A stretch of 64,000 nucleotides of DNA from JANQGG01 sp964642175 (GTDB lineage Bacteria; Bacteroidota; Chlorobiia; Chlorobiales; Chloroherpetonaceae), in the NCBI GenBank assembly GCA_964642175.1, contig CAZXOK010000004.1, forward strand, positions 124,001-188,000, given 5' to 3'. Position numbers and translations under genes: made by a program. Below, piece after piece: positions 8,248-17,852 of the stretch (position 1 is its first letter; every line of letters begins with the position of its first letter). The notes beneath the pieces were generated by a model. It saw only the letters and a program-made list of their open reading frames with translations, did no database searches and was not told where the DNA came from.

Positions 8248-9609
8248 TTACTTTTGAACTTTATTTAATAACGTTCGTCCGATTTTACAGTTTAAACATT
8301 GTAGCTGGTTGCAATACGCTTCCTTGAGTTCTATTATGCCTTGATGCATCAGTACTTTGTTGCGCATCCGATGTGATCCAATCAAATACCGGCCCTTTTC
8401 TTTAATTTCCATTGAACATTGGTTATCTGAAAGCCTGGCATAAAGACCGAAGATTTTTTGCCATTGCAGGCGTTGACCCTTGTTATGGTAATAGACCATA
8501 AGTAACGGCAATAGTGTATTAACAACTATAGTCTGTGCCCGGCTTTTTCCAACAAAAACCGATACCGGCTGGCGTGCCTTTTTCCCGAACTGGTAATACT
8601 GCGACCAGTATCCATTGGCCTCTACATAAAACAGGTCAATGAGACCTGAAACCATTTTGTCCATGGGTTGCTGAGTTCTAATTATAGTATCGGCCTGATA
8701 AACCAGACTATCGGTCAGGCTTTTGGCAAGTAAGCGTGCAAATCCGGCAAGGCGTAAGGTCGGAAAATTGGCCGGGCGCAATCGAAAGAAATTCCAGTCA
8801 GATTTTTGCAAGACCACCGCCCGTTTGAGACCTGAATACCTGTATAGCTGTTTTGTTCGTTTTAAATAGGCTTCCGACTCTGTATCCAATGCTGAATTTG
8901 CAAGCTCCAGCAAACCTGATTGGGTAAATAAAATCGCTTCTATCACATCGGTTCTTCTTGCCAGACTGTTAGATAAAAACCGTTTTAACTGTTCCATCGG
9001 CAATCCTGAAAGCAGGTTTTCCATCGCTGATTTATTTTGGCTGTATCCCAGTGCCCTGGAAATACCCTCAAGCAAGGGTGTTTCATAATCCTCTCCTTTT
9101 ATATGATGACTTGATCTCTGAAAACGATGGTACAGCCTCACATAACCCAGTTTTTTTATCCAATTTTGTTTAATATTCATTGAAACAGTGTGTAAGGAAG
9201 CCGCACACAATAAGCCATCAGGGTGATCCAATGCTTCGGCCTGAAAAACATCGCACACCAATTTGAACAAGGGTTTGTTGATATATTCCCGTATTTCAAG
9301 GATCGGGATATGCTCAGGATATATTTTATCTGCCTGAAACACGACATGTAAAACAACCTTTTGATATTTATCATTATCATCATGGTTGTGTCTGAGCCAG
9401 TCCGATGAGCGGGAATGAAGTTCAACATGCCCCTGAACTTTCTGGCCATCAATTGTCAATCGGGCATTTAAAAAATCGGGGCCTTCATGTTGGTTTAGTT
9501 GTCCCTGATCACTAATTTTAACTGTTTGTCCTGAAGTAGTCTTCAGGTTTTCCGCGATTAGTAATTGGTAGTTCCAAATAAAACGAAGGTATTTTTCTGG
9601 TATCTTCAT
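8248..9609 (-). CDS. DUF2851 family protein
   Basis: A 453-residue cytoplasmic protein matching the DUF2851 family of Bacteroidota and relatives. The N-terminal block FIWNYQLL followed by GQLNQHEGPDFLNARLTIDG and GHVELHSRSSDWLRHNHDDNDKY is characteristic. The C-terminus holds a cysteine pair (CNQLQCLNCKIG) that may bind a metal. Function is unknown; the conserved HVELH and D-D-Y residues look like an active site. It reads divergently from the hydrolase at 9703, with a 93-nt intergenic region for both promoters. Confidence 0.88.
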   Translation of the reverse strand: MKIPEKYLRFIWNYQLLIAENLKTTSGQTVKISDQGQLNQHEGPDFLNARLTIDGQKVQGHVELHSRSSDWLRHNHDDNDKYQKVVLHVVFQADKIYPEHIPILEIREYINKPLFKLVCDVFQAEALDHPDGLLCAASLHTVSMNIKQNWIKKLGYVRLYHRFQRSSHHIKGEDYETPLLEGISRALGYSQNKSAMENLLSGLPMEQLKRFLSNSLARRTDVIEAILFTQSGLLELANSALDTESEAYLKRTKQLYRYSGLKRAVVLQKSDWNFFRLRPANFPTLRLAGFARLLAKSLTDSLVYQADTIIRTQQPMDKMVSGLIDLFYVEANGYWSQYYQFGKKARQPVSVFVGKSRAQTIVVNTLLPLLMVYYHNKGQRLQWQKIFGLYARLSDNQCSMEIKEKGRYLIGSHRMRNKVLMHQGIIELKEAYCNQLQCLNCKIGRTLLNKVQK

Positions 9610-9702
9610 GTTGGGGATTGTTTAACCGTTCTAGGTACTCTAACTTAAATTATTTACCCGGTTTTTGAAATAATAGTCTATTGACTAACCACTCACCATA
9701 AC

Positions 9703-10710
9703 ATGTCTCAAAACAAAGCTGAACCCACCGATAAATATCAACTCTACCGCTCAGAAATTGAGGAAAGGCTTAAGTCTGGCAACGAGCATGAAAAAAACTA
9801 TGCCGCCTATCAACAGTCTCTATTAGAGGACAGTCAGTTTATGGTGATCAATGGAACAGTTCATCATGTTCATGACAGCGGCCCTAAGGATGCCAAAGAT
9901 GTTGTTGTATTAATTCATGGATGGGATTGTTGGTGGATGTGGTGGCATAAAGTGATAACTGCGTTGAACGACAAAGGGATCCGTACCATTGCCTATGACC
10001 TTAAAGGACATGGCTGGTCAAATGCTGCAGCTAATAACACCTATACCCTGCTTTCCTTTTCTGAAGACCTTGATGCGTTAATCAAAACATTGGAAATCAA
10101 AGACTATCATATCGCTGCTTTTTCTCTGGGGCCTTTTATAGCCCTGGAATACGCTACGCAGTTCAAGCACAATATTAAATCGATGATATTTTTTAATTTT
10201 GGGTACTTTCCAAATAACATTGTGCTTTCTACCGTAATACCTAAGTTTATCCCGTTTGTTTTTGACAACATATTGCGATATATCAAGTGGTGGCAACCTA
10301 TGTATCTCTATGCCAAGCTTACCCTGATACGAAACCCGGCCCCCAAAGAAGATATTATTATTGGGATGGACAGCCTGAGATTTATATCCAGCGAGGCCAT
10401 TCAGGAAACAGCCCAACAGATTACGCAAATTGAAGTAACAGAAAACTTACCTAACTTGGTTTCAACTCTGGATACACCGATATTATTCGTTGCCGGCAAA
10501 GGCGATCAGGTTGTGCCATGGAAAAATACTGAACGCCTTTATGAACATGCGAAAAATGCACGGCTGGTTACAATAAAAAAATGCGGGCATTTGATCACCC
10601 TGGAATTACCTGAACTCACCGCCGATTTAATCGAAAGGCAGATCAACTCACTTTTGCCTGAGTCATCCTTAAATGGCCAGGCTTTTCATGAAGAGATCAT
10701 GCATATATAG
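9703..10710 (+). CDS. alpha/beta hydrolase
   Basis: A 335-residue hydrolase with motif LIHGWDCWWMWWHKV (oxyanion hole), Ser141 in AAFSLGPF, Asp268 in GKGDQVVPW and His296 in KKCGHLITLE. The nucleophile elbow is SLGPF rather than the usual GxSxGG, so the residue after the elbow glycine is proline, an uncommon variant. No signal peptide. The substrate is unknown. It appears monocistronic; the next gene downstream is the convergent frameshifted acetyltransferase. Confidence 0.85.
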   Translation: MSQNKAEPTDKYQLYRSEIEERLKSGNEHEKNYAAYQQSLLEDSQFMVINGTVHHVHDSGPKDAKDVVVLIHGWDCWWMWWHKVITALNDKGIRTIAYDLKGHGWSNAAANNTYTLLSFSEDLDALIKTLEIKDYHIAAFSLGPFIALEYATQFKHNIKSMIFFNFGYFPNNIVLSTVIPKFIPFVFDNILRYIKWWQPMYLYAKLTLIRNPAPKEDIIIGMDSLRFISSEAIQETAQQITQIEVTENLPNLVSTLDTPILFVAGKGDQVVPWKNTERLYEHAKNARLVTIKKCGHLITLELPELTADLIERQINSLLPESSLNGQAFHEEIMHI

Positions 10711-10792
10711 TATCAAACGCACCGGCACATTTAAAGCTCAACGAAATAATCTGGAAAAGCACTCACAGAAAAGCAAATTCTGATGTCTTGAG

Positions 10793-11271
10793 TTATAGAC
10801 AGACCTTTAATTTGCGCCCACCTGTAACAGAAAAATATTCTTTTTCATAGAATGCCAAAGTTTTATCGAACTGCGGCAGCGGAGGTGTGGTAACTTCCAG
10901 TCGCTTCCATCCAGGCGAACGACCAAACTCCTTTACCTGCTCTATGAGGTAATGTCCTATTTTTTAGAACGGAACTGTGGGCGGATATATAGCTCTGGGA
11001 TTGTGCCAAATACTCCCCCGGCATATAGCGCGTAACTCTCATAAAGCGAAATGAATCCAACCAGCTCTCCATTTGTTGTCTGTGCAAAGAATACAAAATA
11101 CTTTTCTTGTTCGATGAAACCGTAGAGTCGGGTGATGGTTTCTTCAAGATTAAAATTAAATGCCTGGGTACCAATTACGCTGGATATTTCTTGGAGTAAC
11201 TCGCCGACCATGATGGCAATCTGGCCAGTGTCTTCTGATGTTACCTTTTGTATTAAATAATTGTCTTTCAT
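10793..11271 (-). pseudogene. GNAT acetyltransferase gene with one frameshift
   Basis: The first frame encodes a normal GNAT N-terminal half (MKDNYLIQKVTSEDTGQIAI... PELYIRPQFRSKK) and then meets TAG at 10957. After an A6 run, the frame one base away continues as IGHYLIEQVKEFGR, KRLEVTTPPLP and FYEKEYFSVTGGRKLKV to a stop at 10793. This is exactly the expected second half of the domain, including the acetyl-CoA helix. Adding one A to the run restores a protein of about 159 residues. The start codon directly follows the trpF stop, so the two are co-transcribed. The defect may be a real pseudogene, phase variation at the homopolymer, or a sequencing error. Confidence 0.85.
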
Positions 11272-11928
11272 TTATGAACCGAAAGATAAACCGGCTTTCT
11301 TGGCATTTTTTATAAATACCTTCGTTTTTAAGTGATCCTTTTTTCCGGGAAAAGATTCCACACCACTGGCCACATCTACCCCATAAGGACATATCTCTTG
11401 CACCAGTTCCTTTACATTGTCGGGTGTAAGACCACCGGCAAGGAAGCTAAAACCAAAATCCGAGATCGACTTTACCAGCGTTTTGGCCTGCTCCTGTTTA
11501 ATTTGCTTTCCTGTTCCTCCGTAAGCACCTTTCTCAAACGCATCAATTAAAAACGTGGTGGCACCATGCCTCAAATGAAACGACCTGATGGTTCCAGCAT
11601 TAAAGTCTTTATATATCCTGAAGGCTTTTATAAGCGGATATTGAATTTGTTTAATCTCATCTGAATCCATGTCTTCACCATGCAATTGAACCACCCTGAC
11701 CCCACTTGTGCGGACAATGGTATTTATCTCATGGGCGGAGTGATCAACAAAAACACCAATCGGTACAACATTCACAGGCAGATGGTCAATAATCCCGGCT
11801 ACAGATTGGGGATCAATATATCTTGGGCTTTTAATATAAAAGTTAAAACCAAGCATATCTGCACCACTTTGGCATGCTGATATGGCATCTTCGATAGAAG
11901 TGATCCCGCAAATTTTGACCTTTGTCAT
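11272..11928 (-). CDS. trpF: phosphoribosylanthranilate isomerase
   Basis: Third step of tryptophan biosynthesis (Amadori rearrangement of PRA to CdRP). The 218-residue TIM barrel starts VKICGIT with the catalytic Cys, and contains GADMLGFNFYIKSPRYI, VQLHGED, the phosphate-binding LAGGLTPDNV and the catalytic Asp in GVDVASGVE. No other trp gene is in the window, so it is separated from a trp operon here. Its TAA stop is immediately followed by the ATG of the acetyltransferase gene. Confidence 0.94.
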   Translation of the reverse strand: MTKVKICGITSIEDAISACQSGADMLGFNFYIKSPRYIDPQSVAGIIDHLPVNVVPIGVFVDHSAHEINTIVRTSGVRVVQLHGEDMDSDEIKQIQYPLIKAFRIYKDFNAGTIRSFHLRHGATTFLIDAFEKGAYGGTGKQIKQEQAKTLVKSISDFGFSFLAGGLTPDNVKELVQEICPYGVDVASGVESFPGKKDHLKTKVFIKNAKKAGLSFGS

Positions 11929-12071
11929 TCTAACTTTAACAAGCGTTTATAGGCAGTTCAGGCGTCTTAAGTGGATTTGCATAATACGAAAATCTTTTTA
12001 TATTTCTGGACTTTCAACCACACATTGGGGGCTTTGTATAAAGCCATAATTGGTTGGAAATCTTCCAATAA

Positions 12072-12143
12072 TGGGGTGTAGCCAAGCGGTAAGGCATCGG
12101 CCTTTGGAGCCGACATGCGCAGGTTCGAATCCTGCCACCTCAG
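12072..12143 (+). tRNA. tRNA-Gln (anticodon TTG)
   Basis: A 72-nt cloverleaf. Acceptor TGGGGTG pairs with CACCTCA (one wobble), discriminator G12143, as usual for tRNA-Gln. The D-arm is TAGCCAAGCGGTAAGGC, the anticodon stem TCGGC/GCCGA carries loop CTTTGGA (TTG), and the T-arm is CAGGTTCGAATCCTG. The start with an unpaired-looking T:A first pair is typical of tRNA-Gln. A rho-independent terminator follows at once. Confidence 0.94.
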
Positions 12144-12147
12144 CAAG

Positions 12148-12172
12148 GCCTGATGAAAATCAGGCTTTTTTT
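12148..12172 (+). terminator. rho-independent terminator of tRNA-Gln
   Basis: GCCTGAT (12148-12154), GAAA loop, ATCAGGC (12159-12165), then seven T residues. A textbook GNRA-capped terminator 4 nt after the tRNA. Confidence 0.9.
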
Positions 12173-12210
12173 ATTTCAGACTTAGTGAATTGGATTAGAA
12201 GTATTGATGT

Positions 12211-13314
12211 GTGAAAAATAGTGATGCAAACATCCGGTCTGCTAAACTGGATATAAAAGTTCTATCTGAGGCTCAGCTTCGAAAGCAGCTCCAGGAATGG
12301 GGTGAGCCAAAATTTCGGGCGTCCCAGATCCATCACTGGTTATATGCCCGGTCAGCAATGGATTTCGAGTCCATGCAAAATCTATCCAAATCACTTCGAC
12401 AAAAGATCACAGATCATTTCTTTATCTCATCATTTCAGGATACTTCTCAGCAAAATCTGCAACCGGGTAATGCTGAATTTTCAACCCGGAAATTTTTGTT
12501 CAAACTCCAGGATGACCAGCACATAGAAAGTGTTCTGATACCAAGCACATCAGATAATCGCCTAACGGTCTGCGTTTCATCTCAAGTCGGATGCTCTCTC
12601 AGTTGCCAGTTTTGCGCCACCGGTAAAATGGGATTTTCAAGAAATTTATCAGTTGGAGAAATTGTTAATCAGGTAGATTTCATTAATAACTGGACATTAA
12701 CCAATGTCCAAAGCCCGGTTACAAATGTTGTTTTTATGGGTATGGGCGAACCCTTGCTGAATCTGGATAGATGCCTGGAAGCAATAAACATTTTGTCCCA
12801 TCCGGATTATAAATTCAAAATTCCTAAACGCAGGATCACATTATCTACCATTGGTCTGATCCATGGCATTGAGGAATTAACCAGGCGGCGTGTAAAGTTT
12901 AAACTTGCCGTTTCACTGCATAGCGGTGATCAAGAACAAAGACAAGAACTGATTCCGGGTTCGGATCAGGAATCGTTAAAAGATCTTAAGAAAGCATTGA
13001 TGGCGTTTAATGCTGCCAATCGCCACCCGATAACAATAGAATATGTCCTGTTAAAGGATATTAACGATAATGAAAAGGCCGCACAGGCCCTTAAAAGATT
13101 TGCGAAAGGTTTGAGTTGCAAGATTAATTTAATAGATTTTAATTTTGTCCGGGGTTCCGAATTCCAAAAAACACAAGAGCAAACCAAACAAAAGTTTATT
13201 CGCTTGCTTTTAGACGATAAATTTCGTGTTACGGCCAGAAAAAGCCGGGGAAATGAGAAGCAGGCAGCATGTGGGCAACTGGCAACTCAAGCACACAAAT
13301 CAGTAAAAATTTAA
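12211..13314 (+). CDS. rlmN: dual-specificity 23S rRNA/tRNA methyltransferase RlmN
   Basis: A radical-SAM enzyme that methylates C2 of A2503 in 23S rRNA and A37 in some tRNAs. The [4Fe-4S] motif CX3CX2C is Cys128, Cys132 and Cys135 in GCSLSCQFCATG. The second catalytic cysteine is Cys354 in AACGQLA. FMGMGEPLLN (SAM-binding GGE-type motif) and ITLSTIGL are present. The 367-residue length is normal. Translation starts at GTG 12211, preceded only by a weak ribosome site. Confidence 0.96.
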   Translation: MKNSDANIRSAKLDIKVLSEAQLRKQLQEWGEPKFRASQIHHWLYARSAMDFESMQNLSKSLRQKITDHFFISSFQDTSQQNLQPGNAEFSTRKFLFKLQDDQHIESVLIPSTSDNRLTVCVSSQVGCSLSCQFCATGKMGFSRNLSVGEIVNQVDFINNWTLTNVQSPVTNVVFMGMGEPLLNLDRCLEAINILSHPDYKFKIPKRRITLSTIGLIHGIEELTRRRVKFKLAVSLHSGDQEQRQELIPGSDQESLKDLKKALMAFNAANRHPITIEYVLLKDINDNEKAAQALKRFAKGLSCKINLIDFNFVRGSEFQKTQEQTKQKFIRLLLDDKFRVTARKSRGNEKQAACGQLATQAHKSVKI

Positions 13315-13349
13315 TCAAAACGAAAATTACCAATTTAAATTACATCTTT

Positions 13350-13985
13350 ATGTCCGATAAAAATTTGCTTGATATCTTGTACCGCAGAATTTCGGTATCA
13401 CTCTCAAACAATTCTGCAGAAACCTCCGAAGATGCCGAGTTTCATGAGTTGCAGTCACGCCATTACAAAGCCAGCCTGAACGAAATGTATGAGGCTATTC
13501 AAAAGAAAATTGATATTTGGATCGGTTGGGAGGTCGATAACAAAAAGAAAGATCTTGGAAATATCGCCATCATAACCTGTAAAGTCCGCTCCTACCTTTT
13601 CGGACTATTTGAGAGTAAGTTTTCCATTTGGCTCACAGAGGAGAAAGGTGCCGATGGCAATCCTGAAACCATTGTGAATGTAAAATCGAGTGCCGACATC
13701 CCGGGCCCTGATCTTGGCGAAAACCAACGCATGATTGCCATGTTATTACTGGCATTGGATGAAATGTTCCCTACTTCCGAAAATCCGATAACATCTAATC
13801 TTAATCGTTCTTTCGAACAGATGAACCTTGGCAATGGCAAAAGCACTGCTAAAAAATCAAACGATGGCTACAAGAATGTCGTGATCAAATCAAAAAGTAA
13901 ATCTTCTTCCGGTTCCGGAGAAGCTTCAGCAGGCAAACCTAAAGAGCTTAAGGTTAAAATCACACCAAAACCTAAAAAAAGTTAA
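13350..13985 (+). CDS. conserved hypothetical protein with basic, Ser/Lys-rich tail
   Basis: Unrecognised protein of 211 residues from ATG 13350 (MSDKNLLDILYRRIS). The frame stays open upstream to 13269, overlapping rlmN, but that region reads as rlmN sequence in another frame, so the internal ATG is preferred. The first 150 residues look globular (SRHYKASLNEMYEAIQKKI, IAIITCKVRSYLFGLFESKFSIWL). The last 50 are low complexity, rich in Lys and Ser, and probably disordered. It ends 4 nt before adk, so the pair is likely co-transcribed. Confidence 0.7.
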   Translation: MSDKNLLDILYRRISVSLSNNSAETSEDAEFHELQSRHYKASLNEMYEAIQKKIDIWIGWEVDNKKKDLGNIAIITCKVRSYLFGLFESKFSIWLTEEKGADGNPETIVNVKSSADIPGPDLGENQRMIAMLLLALDEMFPTSENPITSNLNRSFEQMNLGNGKSTAKKSNDGYKNVVIKSKSKSSSGSGEASAGKPKELKVKITPKPKKS

Positions 13986-13989
13986 GTCT

Positions 13990-14646
13990 ATGAGATTTAT
14001 TTTATTTGGGCCTCCCGGGGTCGGAAAAGGTACCCAGGCTAAAATTTTGTCTGAAAAGCATCATTTAGCCCACATTTCCACCGGCGATATGTTAAGAGCT
14101 TCCATCAAGCAGGGGACACCACTTGGACTTAAAGCCAAATCTTACATTGATGATGGCCAACTGGTTCCTGATGATGTCATCATCGGTATGATTGAAGAAT
14201 TTATTTCTGATGTTACTAATCGTGAAAACGGATTTATCTTAGACGGCTTCCCAAGAACCGTCTCTCAGGCAGAAGCCCTGAATCACTTGCTTATTCAGTA
14301 CGATTGTCCGATCGACCGGGTTATAAGCTTAACTGCACCTGATGAAGAAATCATCCCTCGCCTCTCCGGCCGCCGTGTAGCACCAAATTCTGGCAAGGTT
14401 TATCACATCAAGTACAACCCGCCTAAAGTAGATGGCAAATGTGATGAAACCGGTGAAGACCTTATCCAGCGTGATGATGATAAAGAAGAAACCATCAAAA
14501 AACGTTTACAAGTCTATAAAGACTCCACCGAACCTGTCCTTGCTTTTTATCAAAACCAGGACCTGGTTTCGGAGATCAACGGCACTCAATCCATTGATAT
14601 CGTCAGCCAGGAGATAGACGATATTGCACAAAGTGTCACACGATAA
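13990..14646 (+). CDS. adk: adenylate kinase
   Basis: Interconverts ATP plus AMP with two ADP. The P-loop GPPGVGKGT is at residues 7-15, followed by the AMP-binding HISTGDMLR, DGFPRTVSQAEAL, and the lid GRRVAPNSGKVYHIKYNPP with QRDDDKEETIKKRL. The 218-residue length is the long-lid form. The lid lacks the four-cysteine zinc site found in many Gram-positive enzymes. A strong inverted repeat follows the gene. Confidence 0.97.
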   Translation: MRFILFGPPGVGKGTQAKILSEKHHLAHISTGDMLRASIKQGTPLGLKAKSYIDDGQLVPDDVIIGMIEEFISDVTNRENGFILDGFPRTVSQAEALNHLLIQYDCPIDRVISLTAPDEEIIPRLSGRRVAPNSGKVYHIKYNPPKVDGKCDETGEDLIQRDDDKEETIKKRLQVYKDSTEPVLAFYQNQDLVSEINGTQSIDIVSQEIDDIAQSVTR

Positions 14647-14662
14647 CATTAACCTGACCAAC

Positions 14663-14696
14663 CAAAAGTCAGTGATGTAATAAACACTGACTTTTG
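14663..14696 (+). terminator. 12-bp perfect hairpin after adk
   Basis: CAAAAGTCAGTG (14663-14674) and CACTGACTTTTG (14685-14696) pair perfectly around a 10-nt loop, followed by TGTTTCTTCC. Stem strength favours a terminator although the T tract is broken. Its position argues that priA starts downstream of it. Confidence 0.6.
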
Positions 14697-14768
14697 TGTT
14701 TCTTCCCAGTTTCCTTCCTCCTTACTGAAGCCTGTAATGACTTTAAACTTCAGACCTATAATGATGCC

Positions 14769-17285
14769 ATGAAACATGCCAGGCCTTATCAAGTTAAAAC
14801 TCCTGCTCGCTCAGTCACTCAAAACCTGGCCCTGGTTGTCATAGATCAACACTATGGTGATGATCTCATACCGATACCTGTTCCCGAATCTCTAAGCGCT
14901 CTTATTCAAGCGGGCTCATGTGTGCTTGTTGAACCAAAAACAACAAAAAGCGAACCGGTAAAATTAAAATTGGGGTTTGTTTTTAAACTTCTGGAAGATC
15001 ACCCCCCCCTGGAGGCTTCTTACAACATTTGTGATGTGATTGATCAAGGGCGTCCGTTGCTGACAGGTTCAATAATCAGGTTGCTGGAATGGATCAGCGA
15101 CTATTATGTATGCTCACCCTTAGAAGCTATCTATAGCGCCCTGCCGGCCAGTCTTCGCCAGCGTCCAAAAGAATACGTGAAGCTTAAAGAATTTCAGCTT
15201 CAGAGCCAGGCCACAAAAATCCGAAAATCGGCTTTGCGCATAAAAATCCTGGAATATCTTGGCCAGAAACAAGTGCTGACTGTGAGCCAGCTTCAACGCC
15301 AAACCGGTTCAGCGGTTATCAGAAAAACACTGGCTGAACTGGAAAAAGCCGGCGAAATTGAGATTTACACACAGTTTGCCGAACCTCTTAAACCCAGGAC
15401 CAGAACCGGTTACAAAATCCGGAAAAGTCTTACAGAAGCCGATCTGGAAACCTTTAAACAAACCCATCCAAGGGCTAAGCGTCAGCAACGTGTTTTGGCA
15501 TGGCTTGTTCAATACCAACCCGACACTTTCTTTGCCGATGAGTTACAAACCACTCCGGATAGTTTAAATGCGTTGGTTAAAAAAGGGATACTTGAAAAAA
15601 TCGCTGTAGAAATGGATCAGCCCTTTCATGAGCCTTATGTGGCGTCTAAAACTCACCAGGACCTGACGCATGAACAAGAAGAGGTTCTCTCTCCCATAAA
15701 AAAGGCGCTTTCAGAACAATGTTTTAAATCATTTCTGCTGTTTGGCATAACCGGCAGCGGGAAAACTACAATTTATATTGAAGCCATAGCTCAAACACTT
15801 CAGCAAGGCAAATCGGCCCTGATGCTGGTACCCGAAATATCGCTCACACCGCAAACCACAGCACGATTTAAAGCTTTTTTTGGTGATCAGGTACGTGTAT
15901 TACACAGCGGTTTGAACAACTCGGAAAAGGCAGAAGCCTGGCAACGCCTTAGATCCGGAAAAGCCTCTATTGTGATTGGTGCCCGATCAGCCGTATTTGC
16001 CCCGCTCAGGGATCTCGGCTTAATTATTGTTGATGAAGAGCATGAACACTCTTACAAGCAAATGGAACACTCACCTGCCTACCATGCTCGAGATGTGGCG
16101 CTGATGAGGGGTAAACTTGAAAACGCGGTTTGCATTTTAGGCTCAGCCACCCCATCGTTTGAGTCTTACACAAATGCACGTTCAGGCAAACATACCTTGC
16201 TTAAACTTACGCATCGTTTTAATAAAACCCCGTTACCAAAGGTGAAGCTGGTCCATTACCCAAAATCAGAAAAGCGATCAACCAATCTCTCACAAGCTTT
16301 GTTTCAGGCCATTGAGCGCAAGTTGGAGCAAGACGAGCAGGTGATCTTATTTATCAACCGACGGGGTTTTGCCGGAAGTATTTTATGCCATGAATGCGGT
16401 TATATTTTGGAGTGCGATCACTGCAAAGTACCCCTGGTGTATCATCTTTCTCCCAATAACCTGCAATGCCATTATTGCGGTGCAAGCAAACCGTTGGTTG
16501 AGCACTGCCCCTCCTGCCATTCCGATAACCTGGCCATGCAGCGCAGCGGAACCGAAAGATTGGAGATGGAGCTTGGGCCATTATTCCCGGATAAAACCAT
16601 TCAACGCATGGATTTTGATACCACGCGCACCCGGCATGCCCATTCTCAAATTTTAAGCCGGTTCTCTCAGCAGGAAACCGATATTCTTCTGGGTACGCAA
16701 ATGGTCACCAAAGGCCTGGATTTTCCAAATGTCTCGCTGGTAGGGGTACTGCTTGGTGATATCGGGCTCACATTGCCTGATTTTCGTGCCACAGAACGCT
16801 TGTTTTCACTTCTCTCTCAAGCAGCCGGCCGGGCTGGACGCGGAGAAAAACAGGGTGATGTATTTCTTCAGGTACTCAATCCCGAGCACCCGGTTTTTAA
16901 ATATGTAACTCTGGGAGATTACGAGGCGTTTTATGAAGAAGAGATCGCATTTCGGCAAGAACTTTTCTACCCGCCCTTTTCCAGGTTAAGTAAATTTGAA
17001 TGCAGCGGACAAGATGCTGAAAAAGCAGAACAGGCTGCCATGCAGTTTAAAACCATACTTCTGAGCATTTTACCTGATGATGGTTACCAATGCCTTGGCC
17101 CTGCCCCGGCTGCCCTGGCTTACCTGAAAGGCAGACACCGTTTTCATATTCTCTTCAAACAGCAACCCTCGTTCCGACTTAAGAAGGAATGGGTGCGCGA
17201 AGCTATGCACTGGTTCAGAAACCACCACAAAACATTTCGCGATATTTCCATAAAACTCGACGTGGATACCTTAAGTATGCTCTAA
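14769..17285 (+). CDS. priA: primosomal protein N' (replication restart helicase PriA)
   Basis: A 3'-5' DNA helicase that reloads the replisome at stalled forks. Walker A GITGSGKTT lies near residue 326, the Walker B DEEHEHSYKQ near 422, and a zinc-binding cysteine cluster near 540-600 (CHECGYILECDHC, CHYCG, CPSCHSDN). GLDFPNVSLVGVL and AGRAGRG give helicase motifs V and VI. ATG 14769 (MKHARPYQVK) gives 838 residues. The open frame extends back to 14694, but that part overlaps the adk terminator hairpin. Convergent with aroQ. Confidence 0.95.
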   Translation: MKHARPYQVKTPARSVTQNLALVVIDQHYGDDLIPIPVPESLSALIQAGSCVLVEPKTTKSEPVKLKLGFVFKLLEDHPPLEASYNICDVIDQGRPLLTGSIIRLLEWISDYYVCSPLEAIYSALPASLRQRPKEYVKLKEFQLQSQATKIRKSALRIKILEYLGQKQVLTVSQLQRQTGSAVIRKTLAELEKAGEIEIYTQFAEPLKPRTRTGYKIRKSLTEADLETFKQTHPRAKRQQRVLAWLVQYQPDTFFADELQTTPDSLNALVKKGILEKIAVEMDQPFHEPYVASKTHQDLTHEQEEVLSPIKKALSEQCFKSFLLFGITGSGKTTIYIEAIAQTLQQGKSALMLVPEISLTPQTTARFKAFFGDQVRVLHSGLNNSEKAEAWQRLRSGKASIVIGARSAVFAPLRDLGLIIVDEEHEHSYKQMEHSPAYHARDVALMRGKLENAVCILGSATPSFESYTNARSGKHTLLKLTHRFNKTPLPKVKLVHYPKSEKRSTNLSQALFQAIERKLEQDEQVILFINRRGFAGSILCHECGYILECDHCKVPLVYHLSPNNLQCHYCGASKPLVEHCPSCHSDNLAMQRSGTERLEMELGPLFPDKTIQRMDFDTTRTRHAHSQILSRFSQQETDILLGTQMVTKGLDFPNVSLVGVLLGDIGLTLPDFRATERLFSLLSQAAGRAGRGEKQGDVFLQVLNPEHPVFKYVTLGDYEAFYEEEIAFRQELFYPPFSRLSKFECSGQDAEKAEQAAMQFKTILLSILPDDGYQCLGPAPAALAYLKGRHRFHILFKQQPSFRLKKEWVREAMHWFRNHHKTFRDISIKLDVDTLSML

Positions 17286-17297
17286 TCGATTTAGGGG

Positions 17298-17329
17298 GAA
17301 AAAATATGCCTGCTCTCAGGCAGGCATAT
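17298..17329 (-). terminator. rho-independent terminator of aroQ (minus strand)
   Basis: ATATGCCTG (17304-17312) and CAGGCATAT (17321-17329) form a perfect 9-bp stem. On the minus strand it is followed by six T residues (complement of AAAAAA at about 17299-17304), so it ends minus-strand transcripts between the convergent aroQ and priA genes. Confidence 0.65.
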
Positions 17330-17368
17330 AAAGATGTATGAACAGGCATGAAAGGCGGCTTTCCCAGC

Positions 17369-17809
17369 TTACTTATTTGTAGCTTCCATTAACGCTTGCA
17401 CGCCCAAATGGTAGCTGGTTTCACCAAATCCACTGATCACCCCAACGCATACCCTGGATATGGTAGAATGGTGCCGAAACGATTCACGGGCGAACACATT
17501 GGAGAGATGCACTTCTACAACAGGTAAGGAAATGGCTTTAATGGCATCGTGAAGAGCGATGGAAGTATGGGTCAGTGCCCCGGCATTTAACACAACTCCC
17601 GCAGTTTGGCCACCGTCTTCAGCCTCGAACAGCTTTTCAAGAATTGCCCCTTCGTATTCGGATTGAAAGCACTCGAACTCAATCTCCTTGAAACTGTCCT
17701 GAAGACTTTTATTGAGATCGGCCAGAGTTCTGTGGCCATAAACCTCGGGTTCGCGTTTTCCTAAACGTGATAGATTGGGTCCGTGAATAACAAGAATGCG
17801 TTTGGCCAT
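17369..17809 (-). CDS. aroQ: type II 3-dehydroquinate dehydratase
   Basis: Third step of the shikimate pathway. The 146-residue protein starts ILVIHGPNLSRLGKREPEVYG, containing the catalytic Tyr and Arg region. ECFQSEYEGAILEKL, LNAGALTHTSIALHDAI and VEVHLSNVFARESFRHHS (catalytic His region) are hallmarks of the dodecameric type II enzyme. The gene is isolated from other aro genes in this window. Confidence 0.95.
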   Translation of the reverse strand: MAKRILVIHGPNLSRLGKREPEVYGHRTLADLNKSLQDSFKEIEFECFQSEYEGAILEKLFEAEDGGQTAGVVLNAGALTHTSIALHDAIKAISLPVVEVHLSNVFARESFRHHSTISRVCVGVISGFGETSYHLGVQALMEATNK

Positions 17810-17852
17810 TTCCGAAAGGTTTAGTTAAAAGTTACAAGGCTTAAAATAAAAT

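Noticed and set aside
8139..8327. Open frame beginning MVELVDALDSKSSG
   Set aside because: It is the tRNA-Leu (CAA) gene read as protein, a well-known spurious translation.
14694..14768. N-terminal extension of PriA
   Set aside because: It begins inside the adk terminator hairpin; ATG 14769 is the better start.
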